Source: Tillandsia leiboldiana
Taxonomy: Eukaryota; Streptophyta; Magnoliopsida; Poales; Bromeliaceae
Length of the DNA: 64,000 nucleotides
Assembly: GCA_029204045.2 (NCBI GenBank)
Contig: CM055066.1
Location: forward strand, 1,178,001 to 1,242,000
Direction: 5' to 3'
Part shown: positions 1 through 11,853 of the stretch, piece by piece
How the letters are laid out: every line of letters begins with the position of its first letter
Position numbering within the stretch: the first letter of the stretch is position 1
Translations under genes and position numbers: made by a program
The notes under the pieces: model-generated
The model's input: the letters and a program-made list of their open reading frames with translations, nothing else
Databases searched by the model: none
Told to the model about the DNA's origin: nothing

Positions 1-1
1 G

Positions 2-475
2 GATTTAGACCATTACTCGTGTATCGTTGATCTCCTTGGTCGTGCCGGGTTGCTTAACGATGCATTGGATTTAGTTGCCAAAATGCCCATCCCTCCGAAT
101 GCTGTCATATGGGGCTCGCTGCTGTCGTCTTCCAGGGTTCACGGAAATGTTTGGGTTGGTATCCGTGCTGCGGAGTGTAGGCTTTTGTTAGAACCGGGTT
201 GTGCGGCGACTTATGTACAATTGGCTAATTTGTATGCTAGTGTGGGGTACTGGGATCAGGTTGCGAAAGTGAGGAAGTTGATGAAGGAGAGAGGGCTGAA
301 GACGAGCCCGGGGTATAGCTGGATAGAAGTTGGTAATAAAGTTTACATGTTTAAAGCTGAAGATCGATCAAATAAGCAAGCGAACGAAATCCTCGCCGTT
401 TTGGATTGCCTGCAGTGTCAGATGGATCGTTCGAGAGATTTGTCTATATTTGAAGAACTTCAAATTCCAGGATAA
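2..475 (+). CDS. Pentatricopeptide repeat protein, PLS class with E domain (3' end only)
   Basis: The open frame enters from the left edge and stops with TAA at 473-475, giving about 157 C-terminal residues. The visible start resembles the last PPR motif (HYSCIVDLLGRAG, then AVIWGSLLSSSRVHGN). It is followed by the E/E+ region of plant organellar editing PPR proteins: AATYVQLANLYASVGYWDQV, KVRKLMKERGLKTSPGYSWIEV, then VYMFKAEDRS. No DYW motif follows; the protein ends in ELQIPG, so this is an E-subclass member. Such proteins normally bind organellar RNA in sequence-specific fashion and support C-to-U editing in mitochondria or plastids. The RNA target and the organelle cannot be told because the repeats and the transit peptide lie outside the window. 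There is no intron in the visible part, as is usual for the family. Confidence 0.9.
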   Translation, partial: DLDHYSCIVDLLGRAGLLNDALDLVAKMPIPPNAVIWGSLLSSSRVHGNVWVGIRAAECRLLLEPGCAATYVQLANLYASVGYWDQVAKVRKLMKERGLKTSPGYSWIEVGNKVYMFKAEDRSNKQANEILAVLDCLQCQMDRSRDLSIFEELQIPG

Positions 476-1060
476 TCATGAAATGATTACGCGCTGAGAT
501 TAGTCACTTATTGTGTAAAATAATTGGATTATGAGTCGAAGATTCGTCGAATAAGCAAGCAAATAAAGCCTTGCCTTTTCTTTCAGTTGTCATTTTTGTG
601 TTTTCGCTCGCGAACATACTTATGCATGTCATTAAGAAGACAAATATTCTACTTTTATGCCTCTATATTGGAATTCAACTATTTGTTTTTCTTCTGATTT
701 TAAATCTAGATATGCTCATACCTTGCATCTCTACAATTCTTTTGATATTTAATACCTAAAATTGGAATAAACTTGTATTGTTCAAGTTTTCTTTGTGTGT
801 CAATGTGTATGGTAGTTGAATTGGACTGTTGATGTCCATTTCCTTGATATCTCCTGCCAAAGCCTCAAGCAGCCATTTTTTAAGTATAACAAAACAAATA
901 CTATGAAACGATCCGATCCGCTAATAATAATAACTCAGTGCGGCTAAATCACTAGCACAAAATGATGAAGTTAACCCACTAATAATAATAAGAACTCAGT
1001 GGGATTAAATCACTGGCACAGAATAATGAAGCTAAGTTATTGTTATTAAAATTTAGGGTT
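476..1060. other. PPR 3' flank, with a short tandem duplication
   Basis: AT-rich 3' flank with no further coding signal. A unit beginning CTAATAATAATA and containing ACTCAGTG and AAATCACT occurs twice in tandem (about 921-978 and 979-1038) with a few differences. No gene is seen. Confidence 0.6.
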
Positions 1061-1330
1061 AATTGCATACGGCTCTCTGTAAACATATCGAATAGCAGAT
1101 ATATCTCTACAAAGTTCAACTTTTTATATTTATCGTTTAAAAAAATCAACGTTATTCATATATATTCCTACCGTCTATCTCCGTTAGAAAAATCTAGTTA
1201 GCCATAAGTTAAATATTTAATCCTAGTTAGTTAGTGAGATAAAATTATCTTTTTACCCATTTCAGTCGTTTTTGTATTATTTTAACAGTTGACTTTTGGA
1301 GGGATCTTTTTGAAAGGACAAAACTGTCAT
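1061..1330. repeat. Left arm of a TIR-type repeat (GGGTTAATT family)
   Basis: The segment begins GGGTTAATTGCATAC and runs into TACAAAGTTCAACTTTTTAT. This resembles the ends of the foldback elements at about 9959-10335 and 52855-53087. The matching right arm is not obvious here, so it may be a truncated copy abutting the LINE. Confidence 0.4.
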
Positions 1331-1331
1331 T

Positions 1332-1991
1332 TCACATATAATATGTTAAAAAATAACTTGAGACTTTTGAAGGCCACACCTTGTCAACATTTACTCCTAA
1401 ATCCTCGAAAATCGTTACCTCCTCTCCCGTCCCGATCACAAATTGAGAGTATTCGCAACGTACGAACAAATGATTAGCTGTCTCAATCTGATCACCACAG
1501 AGTACACAGTTAAAAATATCCGTCCACCCCCTTTTACCTAGGGTCTCCGCCGTAAGAAGCCGGTTCTTAAGAACAAGCCAGACGAAAATCTTAACTTTGA
1601 GTAACATACGCAGGCCCCAGATAAAGGTGGTGATGTGCTCTCGTAGCCCCCCATCACTTAGGACTTTGTACGTGGACTTGACGGTAAAAAAACTCTTTTT
1701 CTGCCATCTCCAAATCACACCATCATCCCTCGTGGCCAAGGTGACCCCCCCCACCCCCACCACCTCTTTTAAAGCTTGTACCCGTGCTCTCCTCGTCACC
1801 ATCCTCGGTCTGACCCCTTTCAAAAAAATTTCCCAATTCCAGCCATTATTGCCGACGCAATCAATAACTTTGATCACCTTCCTCTTCACTACACTAAACA
1901 GGTCAGGGAAAAGGGACTGCAAAGCCATCTCACCGCACCATCTGTCGGTCCAAAAGTTAATAGATCTCCCATCGCCAAGCACATAGGACAC
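1332..1991 (-). pseudogene. LINE C-terminal zf-RVT domain fragment
   Basis: The peptide opens GDGRSINFWTDRWCGE and carries the zf-RVT signature: FIWGLRMLLKVKIFVWLVL, then RGWTDIFNCVLCGDQIET and NHLFVRCEYS, with the expected Cys/His spacing. This module follows the RT in plant LINEs. It is the 3'-most recognisable coding part and is separated from the RT by a frame change. It is not an independent gene. Confidence 0.85.
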
Positions 1992-2150
1992 CCCTCCCTT
2001 AAAAATTTCTCTGCAGTTAATGACATTTCTCCACCACTGGGAAGCCGGTCTGAAAGAACACCCCTCCTACAAAGGAGTTCTCTTAGAGTAATATAGGCCC
2101 TTAATGAGTCTGACCCACTGAAGATCAGGCGTTGTGAAGAACCTTCACCA

Positions 2151-3430
2151 CTATTTGCAGAGTAGCGTGTCATTCATAGCACTCAGGTCTAAAACTCCCA
2201 ACCCCCCCTCCATCTTACTTCTGCACACATTCCTCCACCCAACTAGCCGTCCCCACCCTCTTGCACCCGAGCTCCTCGTCCAAAAAAAGTCCCGCCTAAG
2301 AGCCTCAATTTGCTTAGTGACCCACTTAAGCACCTTGAAGGTGGAGAAGAAATGAAGCGGTAAGTTGGTTAGGACCGTGTTAACCAACGTTAACCTGCCA
2401 CCTCTAGACAGTAACTTAGCCTGCCATCCCTCAATCCTCCATTGTACCTTCTCAATAATCCCTCACCAGTCCTCCTTTTTAAGAGATTTATTAGAAAGAG
2501 GCAGACCAAGGTACTTTGTCGGGAAGGCACCAACTCTACAGTCCAGAATCTTCGCAAGTCTCACCCCCTTATTGGCCGAGCACCCAGTGTAAAACAGTTC
2601 AATTTTCTCCTTGTTTACTTTGAGTCCGGATGCCCACTCAAACAGTTGCCAAATAAATCTTAGTATCCGTAACTATTTCTTCCGAGCCTCACAGAAGAAA
2701 AACGTATCATCCGCATATTGTATTAACGAAAACCGGCACTCCTCAGAAGGACCAAGCCCCCTAATAAGCTTATTACTGACTGCCTCGTCCGTCAATCGCG
2801 TTAGGCCTTCAGCCACCATCAGAAACAAATAAGGGCATAGAGGGTCCCCTTGTCTCACCCCTTTTTTGCTCTTAATCCAACCAGTAGCTTCACCATTGAC
2901 CAGAATCGCCACTTTAGCATTTCCGATACATTGTTGTATCCAACCGCACCATATATCTTCGAAGCCCCACCACTTCATAATTTTATACAGAAACGCCCAG
3001 TTGATTATGTCATACGCCTTCTCGAAATCCACTTTTACCTCGACTCCCTCACTACTCGTCCTACTACCCCATCCAATTAGCTCACACGCCATTGCAAAAG
3101 CGTCAGAGATGTTCCTCCCTTTAAGAAAGGCCGATTGCGACTGCGAGATCAGGGATTGCAGCACCGGTGCTAATCTGTTAGCAAGCACCTTGGATATAAT
3201 CTTCTGAATCCCGTTAAGAAGACTAATAGGTCGAAAATCGTTCGCTTTCCGCGGCCCTTCTTTTTTAGGAATCAGACGCACATAGGAGTAGTCCAGCGGA
3301 CCCGTAAAAATTCTACCCTCATGCAAGTCACCAAAAATTCTGCCAATATCTTCCTTCAGTGTTTCCCAAAAGACCTGATAGAAGCTGAGTGGAAACACGT
3401 CAGGCCCCGGTGTTTTGTCCCGATACCTTG
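2151..3430 (-). pseudogene. LINE reverse transcriptase domain, frame-broken
   Basis: The frame covering 3623-2673 contains the RT core from about 3420 down: KTPGPDVFPLSFYQ, VRLIPKKEG, NDFRPISLLNG, SQSAFLKGRNISDA, VDFEKAYD, GVRQGDPLCPYLFL and the catalytic YADD box at about 2717-2706. The frame stops right after YADD. The thumb/connector region continues in another frame (2387-2151), with VNTVLTNLPLHFFSTFKVLKW and ALRRDFFW. The catalytic residues survive, but the frameshifts mean no full enzyme can be translated. Confidence 0.92.
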
Positions 3431-3439
3431 ATCTCTTCC

Positions 3440-4815
3440 AAGATGAAAGGTGCGCTAAGGTTCTCCCGATCAGTATCAGATAATCGACGATGTCGGAAGA
3501 GCGTACTCCAATCCCCGAAAGACGTCGGTCCGGAATCCGAAGGAGCAAAGAGTTCTTTGAATTTCTGCAGAAAATAGGCTTTCTTGTCCTCTTCTCTCTC
3601 ATAACATCTACCGTCGTCATCATTCGTACCTATCAGATTGACTCTCCTCCTACCATTGGCGTAAGCGTGGAAGAATTTATTGTTCCCATCACCCTCCTTC
3701 ATCCATGTAACCTTAGCTCTAGCTTTCCAGATAAGCTCCTTATTATTTAGAACCTTGGTGAGTCTAGTCTTCAGTTCATTTCTTTTATCAAACAACACAG
3801 AGGGGAGATCCTGCCGCTCCTCTAACCTATCGATCTCCATAATCTCCGCCTCCAACTTCTTCTTCGTTTCCCTTATGCTGTAGAACTGAGTAGCACACCA
3901 GCTTTTGATCCTCTTCCGACAATGTCTTAGCTTCGTCGTGAAATTTAGCACCCCCGAGTTCCTTACTTCAACTTTCTTCCACCACTTAGGGACACATGCC
4001 ACAAAGTCCGCGCTCCTTAACCATACCTCTTCGAACCTAAAGATATTCTCACGTCTTTTGTTCCTTCTGCCCGTGGTTAGCAAAATAGGGCAGTGGTCCG
4101 ACGTTACTCTAGGTAGGGCCTCGACCGTTGACAGCGGAAAAGCCGAATCCCATTCCGTCGAAACGAGAAACCGGTCGAGCTTCGCTAGAGACGGATCCCG
4201 TTGCAAATTCGACCAAGTGAAACTTTGGTTCTTCATAGGCAAATCAATAAGCTCAAGCTCAAAAATCAGCTCGTTGAATCTACGAGTCGCGCTGCCTTCC
4301 CATCTCCTACCATTGCGATCCTCCCGGGTTCTGGTAAGGTTGAAATCCCCGCATACCACCCAATTACCCCTGCAGCAGTTCTTAAGCTGTGCTAACTCGG
4401 AGCAAAAAGCCTCGGTCTCTTCCCCCGAATGTGGGTCGTACATGTTCGTAACAAAAAATCACTCTCCACTTGTGCGGTGGGAGAGAAAGACCGAGATAGA
4501 GAAAGTGCGCACGATAACCTCGGAACACTCGAACACTTTTGAGCTCCAGCATGTGATCAAACCTCCCGCGGAGCCGTTAGCCTAGATAATCTGGTACTTG
4601 TCAAGGAAAGGCCCAACAAAACTTTTAAGAAAGGAACACGACACCGATTGGACTTTAGTTTCTTGCAGACAAACCACGACACCACTAAGAGACGAAATAA
4701 CATGACGAACAGTACACCGCTTCGAGGGATTGTTGAGCCCCCAAACATTCCAACTACAAATACTAAACATCCTACACCCAGGCACCCGCCCCCCTCGACC
4801 AGTACAACCCTCCAA
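3440..4815 (-). pseudogene. LINE endonuclease domain, frame-broken
   Basis: The N-terminal piece (4815-4582) carries the conserved opening CSWNVWGLNNPSK and the CLQETK box of LINE endonucleases, then stops. A second frame from 4443 continues the domain with CGDFNLTR, the SFTWSN segment, KLDRFLVS and the catalytic TSDHCPI box. A basic linker toward the RT follows, including WKARAKVTWMKEGDGNNKFF. Intact LINE endonucleases nick target DNA to prime reverse transcription. Here the domain is split by a gap between the two frames and cannot be made as one protein. Confidence 0.88.
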
Positions 4816-5114
4816 GCCAACACAAACCCAAAAAAAACCGTGACCCCAAAAGGCCCCCCCCCCCAGGAGCTCGAACCCGCGACATCTTTTTTATCTAAAA
4901 ACAATATCTCTTAACAGGAGCTTTGTTTTTGAAAAGTTTAACCATAATTTTGCTAAATGATAAGCTCTAATTCGAACTTTTTAGTGCCTAAGTGGGTTCA
5001 AAAATCGCTTGTGTGACATCCAAATTATTTTTTCACTAATAAAATCAATATTAGAAATTTTGGGGGGCTAAATCCAAGCTCTGATTCCTTTCCTTCTAGA
5101 AGTCATAGTTTTAT

Positions 5115-5197
5115 GAGCGGTGCTATCTGTACACCCCTTTGGGGGTGTACAGTAATTCATCCGTCACATCCCAAGGGGGTGTACAGATAGTTTTTTT
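5115..5197 (+). mobile_element. Foldback MITE family 1, copy A (short, internally deleted)
   Basis: GAGCGGTGCTATCTGTACACC at the left and GGGTGTACAGATAG at the right match the termini of the 172-bp family, but the centre is mostly missing. The flanks TAGTTTTAT (5106-5114) and TAGTTGTAT (5198-5206) agree at 8 of 9 positions, consistent with an aged 9-bp target duplication. Confidence 0.75.
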
Positions 5198-5207
5198 CTA
5201 GTTGTAT

Positions 5208-6055
5208 TACGTGGGTGTGTGCTTTATTGAATTAATATGTATTTTTAACAGTTCATATTTTCAAACCGACCAAATGGATGTGTCAACTGTGTAGATCATC
5301 CACTCGTTATTCCCGTGAAATTAACCCCATAATACTGGGAATTGTCACTTGTCATTATCTCTGTTTTGTGCATCAAAAATTCACCATGTGATATAGGAGA
5401 AAATTAGATTCTCTTCATTTTTTTCTAAGCTCACTCTCTTTTGTTTGAACAGTTGAATCTAAATTCTCAGGTTCCCTTTGATTTTGAAATAAATCGAAAA
5501 CAATAAAGGTTATTCATGTTATTCCGTGAAAATATTATAAAAAATTAATAAAAATAGTTGTTTCGATAAAATTAAATTATTCTAGATAATTTTAGAATAA
5601 TTTGAATATAACTTTTTTTTACAAAAAAAAAAGATTATTTTCATGCTATATATAATTAACTTATTAAAGATAACTAACTAGCCTCGTGTACATGCAATTC
5701 ACGTAGAGGAGACAGCGAGGAGGGAGGGAAGGACAAATCACGGAGAGGAAGAAAATGAGATGCATATTTTTTTGACAGAAATATATTCGCTTAGTTTGTT
5801 TTTTTTTTTAAATAATAAATTTATTTGGAACTGAAAATATAATTATTTAAAAATAATAAATTTATTTGGAATTGAAAATATAAAATAATTATATTTTGAA
5901 CTTGAAACATTGAATATCAACTACTAAATTCTTTATCACTTGGCTTAAGTACAGTCAATTGTTGGATTATGTAAAATCAAGACTATATTGATTTGATCTA
6001 ATCTTGTTCCTAAAGATTAGGGATGATCTAGGAATATCTTAAAGATAATTCTTAA
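5208..6055. other. Gene-free AT-rich intergenic stretch
   Basis: A duplicated phrase, AAATAATAAATTTATTTGGAA, occurs at about 5810 and again at about 5851. Nothing that looks like a gene, RNA or further element end is seen. Confidence 0.5.
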
Positions 6056-6838
6056 GGCCATATTTGGTTCGGGGATAAATTTAAGAGGTATAAATTTTTT
6101 TATACCTGGGATAGCTTGCTATTCCGGGATAATGAAGTATAAAAGTTAAATTGCGTTTGGTTGAAAAGTTAGTATTCTCTGGAATAATTAAAATTGTGTT
6201 TGGTTAAAATTATGGAATAGTAGAGGATAGTGGAAAAAGAAAATAGAATTTTTATAAAAATACCAACTTTGCCCTTAGCTTTTTTTATAGAAAAATTAAT
6301 TTAATTAATATATTAAATTTGAAGCAATTTAATTATAAATAATAAATTATATCTTACGTTAAAAAAATAATATTTTTTATTTTATATTATATTTTAAGAA
6401 TATAAATAATAAATTATATTTTATATTATATTTTTTATATTTTATATTATAATTTATAATTTATATTATAATTTATATTTTATATTATAATTTATATTTT
6501 ATAGTATAATTTATAATTTATATTATAATTTATAATTTATATTATAATTTATATTTATATTATAATTTATATTATAATTTATATTTTATATTTTATATTT
6601 TATTTTATATTATAATTTAATTATAAATAATAAATTATAACTTTGCCCCTTCACTGCTCCAGGAATAAAACCTTATTCCATGGAGGGAGAGGAATAAGGC
6701 TTAACGGGTTATCCCAGGATAACCCGTTAAGCCAGGGATAAAAAAAAAAATTATCCCATGCCATTTTCCGGCACTGTTTGGCAGGAATTGGGGGATAAAG
6801 GGGGTTATTCCCCCTTTATCCCCGAACCAAACATGACC
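6056..6838. mobile_element. Tourist-like (PIF/Harbinger) MITE, long AT-core family, copy 1
   Basis: The terminal inverted repeats are GGCCATATTTGGTTCGGGG and CCCCGAACCAAACATGACC, flanked by the 3-bp duplication TAA (6053-6055 and 6839-6841). Subterminal palindromes include GGGTTATCCCAGGATAACCC. The core (about 6300-6630) is an irregular array of TATAATTTATATT-type units. The element at 30613-31501 belongs to the same family. Confidence 0.85.
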
Positions 6839-7539
6839 TAAGAGGATATGGACGACGACTAGAAGTGATTTAAAAATTCGGATGGACGGTGAAGATCGTT
6901 TCCTATTAGAATTAGGTTTTTAGAGTTATATTAACTCTTGCGATTCATCTTTTATTTTTAGAGCTTCATTGAAAAATTCTAATTGAGAGGAAAAACGTAG
7001 AGAGCCTCCGTGAGAGAGTTTCTTGTAATCCAATTTTACTTCTTGTACTTTTGTGTCGTGGATTAATCGAATAACGCATTGAGGTGGTCTTACCCGTGGA
7101 CGTAAGTTGACACATTGTTGGCCGAGCCACGTAATTGTTGTGTCCTTGCATTTTCTTATTTGTTTTATTTCTTTAGTTATTCTCGTGATTGTTTTCTACA
7201 ATCGTTTTCGCATACTTTCATTTACGAAAGATTCTGTTTTCGCTGTGCTCGTGTCCTGTGTGGGTTGAGTTGTACTCGGTAACTCCACGGCCGGTCCCCT
7301 TCGTCTATAGGTAACATACATTAAGAGAGAAAAATAAAAATTTATAATAATAAAAATCGTGATAATAAATCGTAAAAATAGACGGCTTATCCAGAGGAAA
7401 AAGTGGAGACAGATGGTTCGTAGAAAAAAAAAAAGAAAAAAAAGAAAATAAAAGGTTCATAAATAGAGTGGGAATTGGGTTAATGTACAAATTTAAAAGT
7501 AAAAATATTTTGTGAAAAAAAAATTGACATATATTTTAT

Positions 7540-7711
7540 GGAAAATGCTACTTGTACATCCGTAAGGGATATACATCTCACACCCTCACCCATCTAAGGG
7601 TGGGGGTGTGATGAGTGGTCACTTGATGTGACCCGTAAAAAATATCGACATCATTAAAGAAGTGGAGGTGTAGGATGTACACTCCTTCGGGATGTACATG
7701 TAGCATTACTC
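7540..7711 (-). mobile_element. Foldback MITE family 1, copy B
   Basis: A 172-bp copy in reverse orientation: GGAAAATGCTACTTGTACA at the left and GTACATGTAGCATTACTC at the right. It is flanked on both sides by exact ATATTTTAT (7531-7539 and 7712-7720), a perfect 9-bp target-site duplication. Confidence 0.93.
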
Positions 7712-8270
7712 ATATTTTATTTGTGACTCCTCAAAACTCCTACTTTTATAAAAAAAAAAAAAAAAAAAAAAAAAGTAAAATAATATCTTAAAATCTATAT
7801 ACATTAATAATTAATATATTATAAAATTAATTGATGAGATTGTTTGAAGTTGACTAATTTTAGATTTGATGAAAATAAATAATTATGAAGCGGCACACTC
7901 TCAAAACTCACTCTTTCATAAATTCTGTAGATTAAAAAAATATAAAAAAATATAAAAGCACGGTAATATTATTTATATTATTTCGAGGTATGTTAAAAAA
8001 TGTATAATAATAATAATAACAACTATACTATATTATATTATCTTATTTTTATTATTTTTATAAATTTATACTATGCGCTATTGTATAATATACCATATAA
8101 TATAAAATAAAATATTATATAAGATAATAATTAAACATATTAAATATATTATAATGTTTTAAAATATATAGTCTTTAGTTATTTATATTTATTATTTTTG
8201 AAGTACTTTTATATATCATTATTGAAGTACGTTATATAATAATATTAAAATATTTTATATAATAATAATA

Positions 8271-8442
8271 GAGCAATGCTACATGTACACCCCGAAGGGG
8301 TGTACATCATACACCTCCACCATTTTAATGGTGACGATATTTTTTACGGGTCACATCAAGTGACCCATCATCACACCCCCACCCTTAGATGGGTGGGGTG
8401 TATGATGTACACCCCGAAAGGGGTGTACACATAGCATTTTCC
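8271..8442 (+). mobile_element. Foldback MITE family 1, copy C
   Basis: A full-length 172-bp copy, starting GAGCAATGCTACATGTACAC and ending TACACATAGCATTTTCC. Each arm contains a self-complementary GTACACCCC/GGGGTGTAC stem, and the centre has GGTCAC...GTGACC. It is flanked by ATAATAATA on both sides (8262-8270, 8443-8451). Confidence 0.93.
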
Positions 8443-8495
8443 ATAATAATAATATAATTCTAATTTATAGTATTATATATATATAATATTTAAAC

Positions 8496-8599
<104 letters not shown>

Positions 8600-9070
8600 T
8601 ATTGTACATATATTAAATATTTTATATATGAGACAAATATATAAGAATAATTTTGGTATTTTTAAAAAATATATAATTTACTCTTTGTATTATTTTTTAT
8701 TATTCTTAATAAAATTATCAAACAAAATTTTAATTACTTTAACCAACAAAAAAATATCAAATCAATCATAATTTTTTAATGATTTTGTGGATTTTCTCTC
8801 GTTAATTCGACTAGTTTATTAATTTGGCTCGCAGAATCGAAATACAAAAAATTAATTTACTATAATATATCAAGATATAGTAAATTTATTTTCAATTTTT
8901 TTTCTCAAATTTTTTTTTTCACCAGAACTTTTCTTCTAATTTAACCATAGCCACCCATACCACTTTCTAATCCACCAGTCATATATATCAATGGCCAAGC
9001 TAAATAGCTTCTGTTTCCTAACTTCTCTCTCTTTTTTCTTTTTCTTTTTCTTTTTTTAGTTTTTTAAATA

Positions 9071-9224
9071 GGGGTATATATAAGTATATCTTACACCCCA
9101 CTTCATTCTGAAGTGGGATGAATTTTAATCGTCACTTGATGTGACGAGTGAAATAATATTTATTTCAGAATGGGGTGGGGTGTAGAATGTACACCCCTAA
9201 AAGGGTGTACACCTAGCATCGCTC
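9071..9224 (-). mobile_element. Foldback MITE family 1, copy D (diverged)
   Basis: The right end, GGGTGTACACCTAGCATCGCTC, matches the family terminus. The centre has CACTTGATGTGACGAGTG and paired ACCCCACTTCATTCTGAAGT / TCAGAATGGGGTGGGGT arms. The left terminus is degraded and no target duplication is visible. Confidence 0.75.
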
Positions 9225-9379
9225 AATAACAGCAATACCAATACTGGACCCACTACTCAATTTAAGTTATAATTTTATTATCTTTTTATTTTAATACGTC
9301 GGATCATCGACTCATCGATGCTAATTATTAATTAGGATTTAAAAATCAAGCAGTTAAAAAGATATAATTAATTTACTTA

Positions 9380-9500
9380 AAATACATGTATAGATATAGC
9401 GCTGGAATTCTACTCAATCAGTCTCATGTTATTTTGAACATGACTCGATTCAATTTGACCTTTCGTCACATGACACGACGCTAATCACTTCCTGATAGTG
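9380..9500. repeat. Dispersed repeat with TTNGAACNTGACTCG motif
   Basis: The phrase ATGTTATTTTGAACATGACTC followed by a CGTCACA box recurs twice at 27300-27660 (GTTATTTCGAACGTGACTCG and ATCATTTCGAATATGACACG). It looks like a low-copy dispersed repeat of unknown type. Confidence 0.5.
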
Positions 9501-9958
9501 TCAGTCTCACCTCACGTGGCGTGGCGCTGTTTTCGATTCGAACCAAACCGACTGAACCAGACCAAGCCAAACCGAGCCCACTCCGCCAACTTGGCCCCGC
9601 GCTGGTGTTGGGTTCGCTGTTACTGTCCACGAGACCAACCCCAGATTCCTGTTAAGAGTTATGGCCATTTGAAATTGGTCCAAAAATAAAATAAAAATAA
9701 AAAAATATATATATTTTAAAATTTTTAGATTTAATTGTTATTTTACACAAAACATGAAACCAACAAATACACCAAAAAGATAACCCTGTGCGGACACTTT
9801 CGTGGGCCCTACTCTCTGTGCGGATAGGATTCGGCCCAAAACAAAGTTCACGTGGCCCCGGGCCCACCTTTTAGATTCTCACAGTTTTTTTTATTTTTTA
9901 TTTATTTATTTTTTATTTATTTCCCCGTGAAAATTACGCCTCCACAGCTATTAGTTTA

Positions 9959-10017
9959 AAGGGTTAATTTTATAATATTTATATAAAGCTCAACCTTTTA
10001 TATTTATTTTTTAAAAA

Positions 10018-10075
<58 letters not shown>

Positions 10076-10335
10076 TTATTATTATTGTTAGTTTATTCTT
10101 TATTTTTTAACATAATATAAATAGAATATTAATTTTGTCCTTACAAATATATTTTTTCAAAAATTTTAACTGTTAAAAAATATATCTATAATTAAGTATA
10201 ATATTTAAAAGATAAAAAAATAAATTTATCTCACTATATATATTTTTCTAACCGATGTTGACGACAGAAACATAAATAAACAACTGAAAATTTTTGAAGA
10301 AAATATATTTACAAAAAGCTTTATAAAATTAATCA
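9959..10335. mobile_element. Foldback MITE family 2 with internal (AT)n tract
   Basis: The left end GGGTTAATTTTATAATATTT pairs with the complement of the right end TTTATAAAATTAATCA, with further pairing inward (TACAAAAAGCTTTATAAAATT against TATATAAAGCTCAACC). An (AT)n run at about 10024-10072 lies in the left half. The boundaries are approximate. Confidence 0.55.
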
Positions 10336-11240
10336 TAGTTTAAAATATAATTAATTGCTTCAAAAGTTATTGTTTTTTTTTTTATGTTTTTTATTTGTTT
10401 TTAAAAATTTGTTGTTTGGTATTGTAAATTAATAAAAATTTAATTCGTTCGCAAAGGTATGTATGATGATCAATATATTAAAACTAATTAAATTTATGTA
10501 ATAAATAACTGATTAAATTTCGTAGGTGAAAATGATAACTTAGATATTTCAAGAACATATGTGCATGGCTCACAATACTTTGTCATTTAGGCCTTAATTA
10601 CTAAAAAAAGGTGTACTCATCAAATCAAACTCCTCTAATATCTTAATTTTAATAATTCCAATCCTACATAACAACTCAAATTATTCATGTTTGAATTGGT
10701 CCAATTTGTTTGTTACCTAGATTGGAGCTATCCTATCACATCAAGAACTAAAAATGTTACTTAGTTAGAGACCATGATGTAATATGAATAAAAAACTTTA
10801 CTTTAATAACTAATTAGGGAAAAAAAAAAGAGGGTATCATAAAAAGAGTTGAATTTATTCTAAAATTATCAAAATATATTTTAAAAAATTAATTCCATTA
10901 GCAAACTTTAGAAAAAAAATAAAATAAAGATATTTGAAGGGATTTTTTATAATTGATAAAAATATTTCGATCCTTCAAAAATAAATTTTAAAAGAGCATT
11001 TGGATCATCCACACATAAAAAATTAATTGAAAAATTCTCATTCATCCTGAAAAATTTTCGTCCTCCAAAAATAAAAAATTAAAGGACATTTCCGTCCTCC
11101 AAAAATAAATAAAATATTTTTAAAATTTTTAAAAAATATGCTAAATATTATTTTTTTGAAAGAAATGTAACAAGTTATTCGCTAAATTCAACTGGAATAT
11201 GAACTAAGCAACAAGAGTAAGACAACATGGTATCTCAAAA
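10336..11240. other. AT-rich intergenic DNA without recognisable genes
   Basis: Low-complexity AT-rich sequence. No open frame of note, no repeated structure and no RNA gene signature are seen. Confidence 0.5.
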
Positions 11241-11243
11241 AAG

Positions 11244-11540
11244 GGGCAAAAAAAAAAAAAAAACACCCACTAACAAAGAGTCAACCCAGATACGCCCACT
11301 GCGTCAGCTCATTCCTAATCCACCAGTTCGCTGACAGGTAGATAAAAAATATACATATGTTAAATATTTTTATTTTTTAAAAATATTTTAAAAATAAGGG
11401 CAAAAAAAAAACACCCACTAACAAAGAGTCAATCCAGATTCGCCCACTGCGTCAGCTCATTCCTAACCCCACCAGGTCGCTAACATGTAGATAAAAAATA
11501 TATATATATTAAATATTTTTATTTTTTATTTACTAAAGCA
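11244..11540. repeat. Tandem duplication, period about 154 bp
   Basis: Two adjacent copies (about 11244-11397 and 11398-11540) share GGGCAAAAA, ACACCCACTAACAAAGAGTC, CGCCCACTGCGTCAGCTCAT and GTAGATAAAAAATATA. The copies differ at a small number of positions. Confidence 0.85.
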
Positions 11541-11853
11541 TGTAGGCAACTAGAATTTAAAGGACATTTGAGTACTCCAAAAATAAATAAATTTTTTTAA
11601 AAAATATTTATTTATTTATTTATTTCTATTTACTGCAGCGCCAGAGCAGGCAGCTAGAATTTAGGAGAAAGGTGGAGGTGAGAATATCGCGGGTGAGCAG
11701 ACTTGCACTTGCACAGTCACAGCTGCACAGCTGCAGTTGCCATGCAATGCGGGCGGAAGCAGCCACCAAATAATTCGGCTGGCCGGTCCCACAAGCACAA
11801 GGCAACTCGGTCCACCCTGTCGCCCGACAAAACTAACAACTTTTAGTTTTTAA

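Larger units (their letters stand above)
1332..4905 (-). mobile_element. Degenerate L1-type LINE (non-LTR retrotransposon)
   Basis: Read on the minus strand, the coding remains come in the order expected of plant L1 elements: an apurinic endonuclease-like domain (4815-3440), a reverse transcriptase (3430-2150) and a C-terminal zf-RVT zinc-binding module (1991-1400). The frame is broken several times: between about 4582 and 4443, around 3420-3435, just after the YADD box near 2673, and within 2150-1991. The copy is therefore dead. I see neither a clear poly(A) tail at the 1330 end nor an unambiguous target-site duplication, so the boundaries are approximate. A run of ten Cs near 4854 lies close to the 5' end. 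It sits downstream of the PPR gene in opposite orientation and does not interrupt it. Confidence 0.9.

Noticed and set aside
571..759. 62-codon frame rich in hydrophobic residues after the PPR stop
   Set aside because: It lies in a 3' UTR-like AT-rich region, has no homology I know, and the hydrophobicity follows from the T-rich composition.
1597..4914. Several plus-strand frames of 70-226 codons
   Set aside because: They are antisense to the LINE coding domains, whose minus-strand translation is clearly recognisable.
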